DNA from: Clostridia bacterium
GTDB taxonomy: Bacteria > Bacillota > Clostridia > Oscillospirales > CAG-382
DNA: 35,176 nt
Assembly (NCBI GenBank): GCA_017560085.1
Contig: JAFYPA010000128.1
Coordinates: 1 to 35,176, forward strand
Direction of reading: 5' to 3'
In this document: in pieces, positions 17,439 to 24,711 of the stretch
How the letters are laid out: each line of letters opens with the position of its first letter
How positions within the stretch are numbered: position 1 is the first letter of the stretch
Translations under genes and position numbers: made by a program
The notes under the pieces: model-generated
Seen by the model: only the letters and a program-made list of their open reading frames with translations
What the model was told of the DNA's origin: nothing
Databases searched by the model: none

Positions 17439-18531
17439 GGTATGTATAATAGGCTGCGGAATGATAGCGGAAAGCGCACATATCCCCGCATATAAGAGCT
17501 TCCCCGAGGACTACACCGTCACCGCAATATTCGACGTCTGCGAGGAAAAGGCGAAGGCACTTGCCGATAAGGTCGGATGTAAATATTACACCGATGCCGA
17601 CAAAATGCTGGATGTGGAAAAGCCGGATGTTGTTTCCGTGTGCGTTCCCAATTGCTTTCATAAGGAATACACAATGAAGGCACTTCACGGCGGTGCAAGC
17701 GTAATATGCGAAAAGCCTCTTGCGGTAAAATACTCCGATGCCTGCGAAATGTTCGATACGGCAGAAAAGCAGGGCAAGGTTCTTATGGCGTGTCAGAGTA
17801 TGCGCTTTACCTCGGACAGAGCCGCGGCTAAAAAATATATGACGGAAAACCCCATCGGAAGCATCTACTATGCAGAATTTTCCCGTATAAGAAAGAGAGG
17901 AATCCCCTTCTGGGGTAACTTCCACAAGCAAAGCTTCAGCCTCGGAGGAGCTATGTGCGACATTGGCGTGCATATGCTTGATGCCCTTGTGTGGCTTATG
18001 GGCGATGTGAAAATCCGCTCCGTAAGCGGTACTGTGGGACAGAATCACAAGAACGAAATCTCCGATGCCGAATCCTCGGGTGCGTTTCTCGGAAATGTGG
18101 CAAGTGCAAAAAGCTTCTGCCCGGACGAAATGGATGTTGAGGACTTTGCCTCGGGAAGTATATGCCTTGAAAACGGCGGACGAATCGGCTTCAAGACCGC
18201 CTGGGCGGCGAATATTCCCGACTGCACGGAAATGAAAATCGTCGGTACGGAGTACGGCATTGACCTTCCGTCCCTTGATATCACGGCAAAGGACAACGGC
18301 AAAAAATTGAATCCCACCGCAGAGGATGTGTTTGCCGACAATCCCTTCGGCGGTCACAGGGTGATTATTGACAATATGAGAAGGGTACTTCACGGAAAGG
18401 CACAGCCGATAGTCAGTGCCGAGGAAACAAAGACCGTTTCCGCAATTCTTGAAATGTTCTACCTCTCCGCAAAAGAGGGCAGAGAAGTGCTTTTTGATGA
18501 AATAACAAACAACGGAGGAACAGGCAAATGA
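17431..18531 (+). CDS. Gfo/Idh/MocA-family oxidoreductase with canonical EKP motif
   Basis: A 366-residue NAD(P)-dependent sugar dehydrogenase. The Rossmann glycine motif is GCGMIAES (8-15). The catalytic EKP is at 94-96 and the D...H pair of MCDIGVHMLD is at Asp177/His181, as in inositol and glucose dehydrogenases. Unlike paralogue 1 it therefore has the normal dehydrogenase site. It overlaps the TIM barrel gene by eight bases and the next gene by four (ATGA), with GAGGTG as ribosome binding site. Likely role: oxidising a ring hydroxyl of a cyclic polyol or sugar to a ketone. Substrate unknown. Confidence 0.92.
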   Translation: MLKVCIIGCGMIAESAHIPAYKSFPEDYTVTAIFDVCEEKAKALADKVGCKYYTDADKMLDVEKPDVVSVCVPNCFHKEYTMKALHGGASVICEKPLAVKYSDACEMFDTAEKQGKVLMACQSMRFTSDRAAAKKYMTENPIGSIYYAEFSRIRKRGIPFWGNFHKQSFSLGGAMCDIGVHMLDALVWLMGDVKIRSVSGTVGQNHKNEISDAESSGAFLGNVASAKSFCPDEMDVEDFASGSICLENGGRIGFKTAWAANIPDCTEMKIVGTEYGIDLPSLDITAKDNGKKLNPTAEDVFADNPFGGHRVIIDNMRRVLHGKAQPIVSAEETKTVSAILEMFYLSAKEGREVLFDEITNNGGTGK

Positions 18532-19622
18532 TAAAAGCGGTAATAATAGGCTTCTCCCATATGCACGTTAACGAGGTGGCTCTTTATATAACCGAGCATC
18601 CCGAATATAAACTTTGCGCAATTTCCGATGCGGTTACTCGCTCGGAGGACGAAAACGCAAAGAGATACACACCCCTATGGAATTTTTCCAATGTAAAAAA
18701 TAACTACTGCAGCAACTACTACGAGGACTACAAGGAAATGCTGGATACGGAAAAGCCCGACATAGCCTTTGTCCTCACGGAAAATGCACAGAAGTACGAG
18801 GTTGTCAGCGAATGCGCACGGAGAGGAATAAACCTCTCCGTGGAAAAGCCCGTCGCAATGAATCTTGACGAGGCGGAGAAAATGCTCGCACTTGTGGAAA
18901 AGTCAAAAATCGAGTGCTATGTAAACTGGCCCGTGCTCTGGCGTCCATATGTTCTGAAAATGAAGAAGGCTCTTGACGAGGGCTACATAGGCAAACCCCT
19001 GAAGCTTCGCTATATCAACGGTCACACGGGACCTCTCGGCAAGGGTGCAAAGCACAGAGGCGTATCGGAAAACGCGCAGGAAATGACGGACACCGAAAGA
19101 GGCGAAACCTGGTGGCACAAGAGCGAAAACGGCGGCGGAGTGTTCCTTGATATCTGCTGCTACGGATGCTTCTTCTCACGCTGGTTCTTCGGTGACGGTG
19201 CGAAATCCGTGTACGCAAGCGGTCAGAATTTCAATACGCCCTTCGGAAATACGGAGGACGACTTCGCCGCAATTATAAAGTATGACGGACAGATGACCGT
19301 AGCGGAAGGAACGTGGATAACTCCGAGAGCGGTAATTCCCTCGGGTCCCTCACTTCTCGGAACAGACGGAATTCTTGTCTGCACGGGCGGTGCGGAAAAT
19401 GCTCCCGATATAAAGTGCTACGACATCTACGGCAAGGAAATCGACCTTCCCGAATTCACCTTTGAGGACAAATACAAGAATATGCCCGCACTCTACGCAG
19501 ACCATATCGTAAACGGCACGCCTATGCACGAAATGGTAACTCTTAAGGCAAACGTTGATGTTATGAAGCTTTTGTCCGCGGCGATAGAGAGCAACGGCAC
19601 CGGCAAGGAGATTCTGCTTTGA
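18528..19622 (+). CDS. Gfo/Idh/MocA-family oxidoreductase, second type
   Basis: A 364-residue family member, distant from its neighbour at 17431. It has the EKP triad (106-108, SVEKPVAM) but an altered nucleotide motif (GFSHMHVNE, 8-16) and the variant LDICCYG in place of the D...H pair, so tyrosine replaces histidine. That variant occurs in subfamilies acting on sugars with different stereochemistry. A tryptophan-rich segment (WPVLWRPY) follows the Rossmann domain. The start overlaps the previous stop (ATGA) and has GGAGG upstream. Together the two dehydrogenases could perform oxidation and later reduction at the same or a neighbouring carbon. Confidence 0.9.
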   Translation: MIKAVIIGFSHMHVNEVALYITEHPEYKLCAISDAVTRSEDENAKRYTPLWNFSNVKNNYCSNYYEDYKEMLDTEKPDIAFVLTENAQKYEVVSECARRGINLSVEKPVAMNLDEAEKMLALVEKSKIECYVNWPVLWRPYVLKMKKALDEGYIGKPLKLRYINGHTGPLGKGAKHRGVSENAQEMTDTERGETWWHKSENGGGVFLDICCYGCFFSRWFFGDGAKSVYASGQNFNTPFGNTEDDFAAIIKYDGQMTVAEGTWITPRAVIPSGPSLLGTDGILVCTGGAENAPDIKCYDIYGKEIDLPEFTFEDKYKNMPALYADHIVNGTPMHEMVTLKANVDVMKLLSAAIESNGTGKEILL

Positions 19623-20119
19623 AAACACTTGCGTTTGTCATCGGCGCGGTGGCGGTTATTGTAAATCTTACCATATACTGGCAGAATGAAAGAAGGAAGC
19701 TTCTTCTTACAAAGGTCGGTACGGATATTCTGTGGGGACTTCACTATGGCCTGCTCGGTGCTTTTTCCGGCACGGGAATTGCACTTATAAGCATTGTCCG
19801 CGGAATTGTTTTTCTCAACGAGGAGAAAAAATGGGCTTCGGGCAAAAAATGGCTGTGGATTTTCCTCGTACTGAGCCTTTTGTCGGCGGTGCTGACATAC
19901 AAGAATCCGTCAAGCCTTCTGCCTCTTTTTGCATCACTTATGGCGGTTGTCAGCTTCTGGCAGAAAAAGCCGCATCTTACAAGGCTTCTTGCCTTTCCCA
20001 TTGCCTTGTCAATGCTGATCTACGACATATATGTCGGCTCGGTTATGGGAATTGTAAACGAAAGCATTGTGATTATTTCAGCTTCTCTTGCCGTAATAAA
20101 GCTGAAAAGCAAGGAATAA
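19619..20119 (+). CDS. YgjV-family inner membrane protein
   Basis: A 166-residue protein with about five to six membrane helices. It aligns by eye with Escherichia coli YgjV: NERRKLLLTKVGTDILWGLH and the later RGIVFLNEEK correspond to that family's core. It starts with TTG, eight bases after AAGGAG, and overlaps the previous stop codon as TTGA, so it is coupled to the dehydrogenase upstream. Its place between a sugar dehydrogenase and a GRE suggests membrane passage of the substrate or product, but no function is known for YgjV proteins. No ATG gives a comparable length. Confidence 0.85.
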   Translation: MKTLAFVIGAVAVIVNLTIYWQNERRKLLLTKVGTDILWGLHYGLLGAFSGTGIALISIVRGIVFLNEEKKWASGKKWLWIFLVLSLLSAVLTYKNPSSLLPLFASLMAVVSFWQKKPHLTRLLAFPIALSMLIYDIYVGSVMGIVNESIVIISASLAVIKLKSKE

Positions 20120-20143
20120 ACGGCGTTAAAGAAAGGAACAGCT

Positions 20144-22363
20144 ATGCTTACATACAAGGACAGACTCGCAGAAATGCGGGAAACTAAAATTCGCCACACT
20201 CTCGAAAAGCAGAAGCAGAACGGCTTTACCGACCTTGACGATTTCGGCACCGTTCCGCTCCCCGAGGGGTACGGCTACGGTATAACACCGAAATATTCGG
20301 AAAGCGGATCCTTTTACGGCTACAGCGGAATGTGCGAGAACTTCTGCATTCTTATGGACGCCCACGCACCCTATGTAGACCCGATGGAAATGCTCTGCGG
20401 AAGATGGCGTGATATGCTTGTAAACTACAGAGGCGACCTTCACTATCTTCCCGAATGGAGAAAAAAGGACCCCAAGGTAAAGGAATTCCTTGAGGGCGGT
20501 GTCACAAATCAGTGGAGTATGCGCTGGGACGAGCGGAATTTCCCTTACGACCACTTAAAGCCATTGCAGAAGCTTTATAATATCTCCACGGGCATAGACG
20601 GCGATGCCCACTTTGCCTGCGATTACCGCATAGGCTTCTCCCTCGGCTTCGGAGGACTGCTTGAAAAAATCAGAAAATACAGAGCGATAAATCCCGATAA
20701 GAGCGACTTTTACGATGCGGAGGAAAAAACGGTACTCGCAATTGTCCGCTTCATAGAAAGACACATTGCCGAAATAGACCGACTTCTTGAAACGGAGGAG
20801 CGTCCCGAAATCCGTGAAAGCCTTACGGAGATGAAGACAGTATGCGAAAGCATAAAGCTCGGCGCACCGAAAACCTTCCACGAGGCGTGTCAGTGGGCGG
20901 CATTCTTCAACTGTGCATCCAGAATTTACACAAGAGACGGCGCAGGCTTCCAGCTTGACGTGCTTCTTTTGCCCTATTACGAGAACGACATCAAAAACGG
21001 CATTCTTGACGACGAAAAGGCGAAATTCCTCATAGCGAATCTTCTCCTTATCGACCCCCACTACTACCAGATTTCGGGCGTTGACGAAAACGATAAGGAT
21101 ATGACAAACCACCTGTCCTACCTTGTTCTTGAGGCGGCGGACAGCATAAACATATCCTGCAATGTAACTGTAAGATACCACGAAAACTGTGATAAGGAAT
21201 TCTTCAAAAAAGCGGTATATTACCTTCTCAAAAACAAAAACGGCTGGCCTCGCTTTGCGGGTGACGAATCTCTCTGCCTCGGCTATATGAAAACAGGCGC
21301 AGACAAGGTAACCGCAAGAAGCAGAATCGCCGTTGGCTGTAACTGGATGTGTGTTCCCGGTAAGGAATTCCCCATGAACGACACGGTTAAAATCAACATA
21401 GCCAAGGTATTCTCCGTTGCCCTTGAGGAAATGAGAAACGAGCCGAATAAGAGCTCTGACCGTCTCTTTGAGCTTTACGAAAAGCACCTCGCAAGGGCTG
21501 TTGAGGTCACTGCAGACGGCATAAATCTCCACATAGACCATATCGGTGAGGTAACCCCCGAGCTTGTTATGAATCTTATGATGGAAAACACCATAGAAAG
21601 AGGCGAGGACATCTCCCGCTGTGCAGAGCTTTACACGATGGGGATAGACGGTGCGGGACTTGCGGTAACGGCGGACTCCTTCGGTGCGATTGCCACAAGA
21701 ATCGAAAAGGAAGCTTTACTCACCTGGGAACAGCTTTACGAAGCCCTTGACAGCGACTTTGCTGACGAAAGAGTAAGACTTCTTCTCGCATCAAGCCCCA
21801 AGTACTGCGGTGGTGATACAATCTCCGACGACTATGCAAAGAAGCTTACGGAAAGCTTCGTAAGAACAATAAGAAGCCACAAAATGCCCGAGGGCAGACA
21901 GCTTGTTCCCGGATGGTTCAGCTGGGCAAGAACAATAGAATACGGCAGAACCGTAGGAGCAACTCCCAACGGCAGAAGAAGCGCAGAGCCGATTTCCCAC
22001 GGTGCAAACCCCAATCCCGGCTTCAGAGCGGACGGAGCGGTAACGGCACAGTCCAACGGTATAGCCGCCGTTCAGTGTGCATACGGCAACACAGCACCGC
22101 TTCAGCTTGAATTCGACCCCAAGCTTTGCGAGGATGAAATCGGTGTTGCGGCAGTGTCCACGCTCATAAAATCCCACTTTGACAAGGGCGGTACACTTAT
22201 CAATATAAATGTCCTTGACAAACAGAAGCTTCTTGAAGCACACGAGGATCCGAGAAAGCATCCCGACCTTGTAGTGCGTGTAACAGGCTTTACCGCATAC
22301 TTTGCAAGCCTTTCACCCGAATTCCGTCAGCTTGTGGTTGACAGATTCCTTGAGGGCTGCTGA
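20144..22363 (+). CDS. Glycyl radical enzyme (GRE2) with atypical cysteine loop
   Basis: A 739-residue GRE. The radical site RVTGFTAYFASLSPE near the C-terminus places the glycyl radical at Gly715. The cysteine loop reads VGCNWMCVPG: Cys399 followed by Asn and Trp, with a second cysteine at 403. The glutamate two residues after the cysteine, found in glycerol, choline and hydroxyproline-type GREs and in GRE1, is missing, and the adjacent double cysteine of PFL is also absent. The active-site chemistry may therefore differ. AAAGGA supports the start. It closes the Gfo/Idh/MocA-TIM barrel cluster and is followed by a strong terminator. No activating enzyme is encoded nearby. The superfamily is certain; the reaction is unknown. 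Confidence 0.9.
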   Translation: MLTYKDRLAEMRETKIRHTLEKQKQNGFTDLDDFGTVPLPEGYGYGITPKYSESGSFYGYSGMCENFCILMDAHAPYVDPMEMLCGRWRDMLVNYRGDLHYLPEWRKKDPKVKEFLEGGVTNQWSMRWDERNFPYDHLKPLQKLYNISTGIDGDAHFACDYRIGFSLGFGGLLEKIRKYRAINPDKSDFYDAEEKTVLAIVRFIERHIAEIDRLLETEERPEIRESLTEMKTVCESIKLGAPKTFHEACQWAAFFNCASRIYTRDGAGFQLDVLLLPYYENDIKNGILDDEKAKFLIANLLLIDPHYYQISGVDENDKDMTNHLSYLVLEAADSINISCNVTVRYHENCDKEFFKKAVYYLLKNKNGWPRFAGDESLCLGYMKTGADKVTARSRIAVGCNWMCVPGKEFPMNDTVKINIAKVFSVALEEMRNEPNKSSDRLFELYEKHLARAVEVTADGINLHIDHIGEVTPELVMNLMMENTIERGEDISRCAELYTMGIDGAGLAVTADSFGAIATRIEKEALLTWEQLYEALDSDFADERVRLLLASSPKYCGGDTISDDYAKKLTESFVRTIRSHKMPEGRQLVPGWFSWARTIEYGRTVGATPNGRRSAEPISHGANPNPGFRADGAVTAQSNGIAAVQCAYGNTAPLQLEFDPKLCEDEIGVAAVSTLIKSHFDKGGTLININVLDKQKLLEAHEDPRKHPDLVVRVTGFTAYFASLSPEFRQLVVDRFLEGC

Positions 22364-22371
22364 TAAAAAAG

Positions 22372-22415
22372 AAAACCCCGATTTCCGTATAAGCACGGCG
22401 GTCGGGGAAATTTTT
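22372..22415 (+). terminator. Terminator of the GRE2 cluster
   Basis: CCCCGA (22376-22381) pairs with TCGGGG (22402-22407), with an inner CCGT/ACGG stem, then AAATTTTTG. It ends the operon that begins at 14885 or 16671. Confidence 0.75.
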
Positions 22416-22572
22416 GCTTAAATTCCGATGTGAAAAATTTCCGCAAATCGGGGCGAATATATTTCGTTTCTTATCGAAATAATACTTATATAGTCAAAAT
22501 CAACAATTTTAATGTGCCTATTCGGTGTAAATTGTATATTCGGATGAAGTACAAAAAAATATAAAAAAACTC

Positions 22573-22601
22573 TTGACAAACAAAAACTGTTGTGATATAA
22601 T
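22573..22601 (+). promoter_or_regulatory. Promoter of the tRNA-Thr/tRNA-Tyr operon
   Basis: TTGACA (22573-22578), 17-bp spacer and TG-extended TATAAT (22596-22601): a perfect stable-RNA promoter. A hairpin GTTCTC/GAGAAC (22608-22625) lies at the very 5' end of the precursor. Confidence 0.85.
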
Positions 22602-22638
22602 ATCGTTGTTCTCGAGCGAGAGAACACAAACCGAATAT

Positions 22639-22713
22639 GCTGGTGTGGCTCAATGGCAGAGCAGCTGATTTGTAATCAGCAGGTTGTTGGTTCGACTCCG
22701 ATCACCAGCTCCA
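22639..22713 (+). tRNA. tRNA-Thr (anticodon TGT)
   Basis: The acceptor stem GCTGGTG pairs with CACCAGC, discriminator T and an encoded CCA. The anticodon stem GCTGA/TCAGC encloses TTTGTAA, giving anticodon TGT. The T-arm contains GGTTCGACTCC. The next tRNA begins at the base after CCA. Confidence 0.95.
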
Positions 22714-22798
22714 GGGGGATTTCCCGAGCGGCCAAAGGGGGCAGACTGTAAATCTGTTGTCACTGACTTCGGTGGTCCGAATCCACCATCCCCCACCA
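22714..22798 (+). tRNA. tRNA-Tyr (anticodon GTA)
   Basis: The acceptor stem GGGGGAT pairs with ATCCCCC, with discriminator A and an encoded CCA. The anticodon loop CTGTAAA gives GTA. The long variable arm typical of bacterial tRNA-Tyr is present, as is a GGTCCGAATCC T-arm. There is no spacer between it and the preceding tRNA-Thr. Confidence 0.95.
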
Positions 22799-22828
22799 AA
22801 AAAGCACTTCGAAAGAAGTGCTTTTTTT
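22797..22828 (+). terminator. Terminator of the tRNA operon
   Basis: AAGCACTTC-GAAA-GAAGTGCTT with a stable GAAA tetraloop and a seven-T tail. A 16-bp exact copy of its core (ACTTCGAAAGAAGTGC) recurs at 23118-23133. Confidence 0.9.
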
Positions 22829-22829
22829 A

Positions 22830-23018
22830 GCGAAATTTGCCCTTGCGGGCAAGTGAAATAGCTTCGCTGTGAAGTATTTGCTGACGCAAATGTGAAATAT
22901 TCGCTGACGCGAATGTGGGCAAATTTCATTTCACATCGACCAAAGCCGTAGGCGACGGGAGATATTTCACAATTCACGAAGTGAATTATTTCACATTCGG
23001 CACAGCCGAATATTTCAC
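22830..23018. repeat. Array of small hairpins separated by GTGAAAT, then ATTTCAC
   Basis: The left half has spacers GCGAAAT (22830), GTGAAAT (22853), GTGAAGT (22869) and GTGAAAT (22892), between hairpins TTGCCC/GGGCAA, AGC/GCT, ATTTGC-TGAC-GCAAAT and ATTCGC-TGAC-GCGAAT. The right half has the reverse-complement spacer ATTTCAC four times (22928, 22964, 22988, 23012), between hairpins ATC...GAT, AATTCAC-GAA-GTGAATT and ATTCGGC-ACA-GCCGAAT. Stem sequences differ but pair perfectly. GAAATTTGCCC (22832-22842) also pairs with GGGCAAATTTC (22917-22927). Confidence 0.85.
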
Positions 23019-23117
23019 TCGGATTCAAGGTAATGGTTGCGGTGAGGATTTTATTCCCGCTCGGAAAAACAGGGTTTTAAAGCTTTAACAGCATAGATTT
23101 TCTATATATTTTTGGGA

Positions 23118-23133
23118 ACTTCGAAAGAAGTGC
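23118..23133. repeat. Second copy of the tRNA terminator core
   Basis: ACTTCGAAAGAAGTGC matches 22806-22821 exactly and in direct orientation, 312 bp apart, with the hairpin array between the two. It is followed by ATTTTT and could still act as a weak terminator in the TIR leader. Confidence 0.8.
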
Positions 23134-23206
23134 ATTTTTATAACACACACCGTCTCGCAGGCATCGGCGGAATTTACCCTAATTACAAACAAGGTGGTAA
23201 GTATTT

Positions 23207-24610
23207 ATGAAAACCGTATTTATCAGTCACAGCAGCAACGACGCGGTCCTTGCGAAAAATCTGTGCGATATCTTTGAATCCCGCGGGGTATATTGCTGGA
23301 TTGCACCACGGGACATTCCCTACGGCGAAAACTGGGCGGGCGAGATTGTTTCCGCCATTGAAGGCTCAAAGGTGATGATTTTCATCTTTACTCCCTCTTC
23401 CAATAAGTCCGAGCAGGTTCTTAACGAAATCAATCTTGCTCTGCAAAACGGCGTGACCGTGATTCCTCTTCAGCTTTCCGACGAGAAGTATAACCGTCCT
23501 CTGCGGTATCTGTTGTCCCTTCGTCAGTGGATACAGGTGAAAAATCCCGACTCGAATGAGGAAATCGAGCTTCTGGCGGAGCGCGTGAAGCTGTTTTTAA
23601 ACGGAAAGACAAACGAATTCCCCTCAAATGCTTCGGGCGGCTTCTTTGACGGTATAGATGTGGACATCAACCTTGACGACGAGCTTGAGGCGAAGTTTGC
23701 CGAGCTGTTCCCGAAGGATAACGAAGCGGAAGCACAGACTGAAGCGGAGCCCGTAAGTCCGCTGAGAAAGCGACTTCTTGACCGTATCCGCAAAAATTAT
23801 CTCGAAAAGCTTTTCATCGTGGACGAAAAGGACGAGGAGGACGACTCCTCCGAGGGCGCACAGGACGGCTCGGGCAAGGGGCTTTATTTTGAAGCCTCAC
23901 AGCAGGAGGGTGAAACTCTTGTTTTTATCGTCCGCAAAAGAATCAGCTGTCCCTCGTATGAGGTTGAATTCGTTTCCGAGGAGCTTGAGCGGGTATCGGA
24001 TGATTCGGAGGACGGAGAAAATACCGTTAACTATTTTATTGATTATGTAGACAAGGAAGGAAATCCGCTTGTTCTTGTCACCTTCCCGAGGGAGAAGAAT
24101 GTAGCCCTCGTCAATATGGGATTTATTTATGACAGGGAAATTCGTATTTCCAAAAATCCGATGCTTATGGAGTTCAAGTCCCTTTTCAGCGGGAATGACC
24201 CGACACCGAAGAAATACCGTGCGAAGGAATCGGGCAGAATTATTTTCATTGACCCCGAAACCTGCACGGTTGTTCACCGTCAGAAGCATTTCGACAGACA
24301 GACGAACAAGTGGGATTACTACTATGAGGTCGTTCCGAATAAAAAATATTTCGCATTCGCGATGAACACCAACAAGCCCGAGCCGATTGTCGCAGATGCC
24401 TTTACCGTCGGCTACGGCTACTACAAGGGTCGATACGGACTTACGCAGAATGTTCTCGAGGCGGTAGAGTGGTTTGACCGTGCGGACACGGAAGAGGCGT
24501 ACCGTTGCCTTTGCGAAATTTTCAGAGATGACCCGTTGCTTTCCGACAAGGAGGATTTCGAGTATTACGCTCAAAAGCTTTCGGAGGCTGGGGAGAATTC
24601 CGAGAAATAA
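23207..24610 (+). CDS. TIR-domain protein
   Basis: A 467-residue protein with an N-terminal TIR domain (1 to about 135): VFISHSSNDAVLAKNL, then YCWIAPRDIPYGENW and the helix QVLNEINLAL. Glu74 in that helix sits where NAD-cleaving TIR domains carry their catalytic glutamate. A very acidic linker follows (150-230), then a beta-rich domain with no recognised family, and finally a Sel1-like stretch (YGYYKGRYGLTQNVLEAVEWF, split by family knowledge, around 400-425). Such TIR proteins can be NAD-consuming immune effectors or house-keeping signalling proteins. No partner sensor gene lies next to it. AAGGTGG supports the start. Its location after a tRNA operon and an array is compatible with acquisition, but base composition does not stand out. 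Confidence 0.88.
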   Translation: MKTVFISHSSNDAVLAKNLCDIFESRGVYCWIAPRDIPYGENWAGEIVSAIEGSKVMIFIFTPSSNKSEQVLNEINLALQNGVTVIPLQLSDEKYNRPLRYLLSLRQWIQVKNPDSNEEIELLAERVKLFLNGKTNEFPSNASGGFFDGIDVDINLDDELEAKFAELFPKDNEAEAQTEAEPVSPLRKRLLDRIRKNYLEKLFIVDEKDEEDDSSEGAQDGSGKGLYFEASQQEGETLVFIVRKRISCPSYEVEFVSEELERVSDDSEDGENTVNYFIDYVDKEGNPLVLVTFPREKNVALVNMGFIYDREIRISKNPMLMEFKSLFSGNDPTPKKYRAKESGRIIFIDPETCTVVHRQKHFDRQTNKWDYYYEVVPNKKYFAFAMNTNKPEPIVADAFTVGYGYYKGRYGLTQNVLEAVEWFDRADTEEAYRCLCEIFRDDPLLSDKEDFEYYAQKLSEAGENSEK

Positions 24611-24711
24611 AATTTTTCGGCTTCCGATTACCGTGACAAGGTCACTGAATTTCTTTGCTGATATCCGTATAATATAATTGTAAATCGAAACTATAAATCG
24701 GAGGTATCATA

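Larger units (their letters stand above)
22799..23206. other. 408-bp gap between tRNA-Tyr and the TIR gene
   Basis: It holds the tRNA terminator, the GTGAAAT/ATTTCAC hairpin array (22830-23018), an AT-rich stretch without a clear promoter (23060-23115), the second copy of the terminator core (23118-23133) followed by ATTTTT, and the AAGGTGG ribosome binding site of the TIR gene (23190-23196). No open frame here is credible. Confidence 0.7.

Noticed and set aside
17335..18393. A 352-codon minus-strand frame over the Gfo/Idh/MocA gene
   Set aside because: Same reasons; the plus-strand protein has clear EKP and Rossmann motifs.
20555..21541. A 328-codon minus-strand frame inside GRE2
   Set aside because: Antisense to a conserved enzyme, with no promoter, start signal or recognisable family.
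22830..23018. CRISPR array
   Set aside because: The repeated units are 7 bp, the spacers are self-complementary hairpins rather than unique sequences, and no cas genes are present.
22639..24610. Integrated prophage or integrative element at the tRNA genes
   Set aside because: No integrase, no repeat of the tRNA 3' end, and no other mobile genes; only the terminator core is duplicated.
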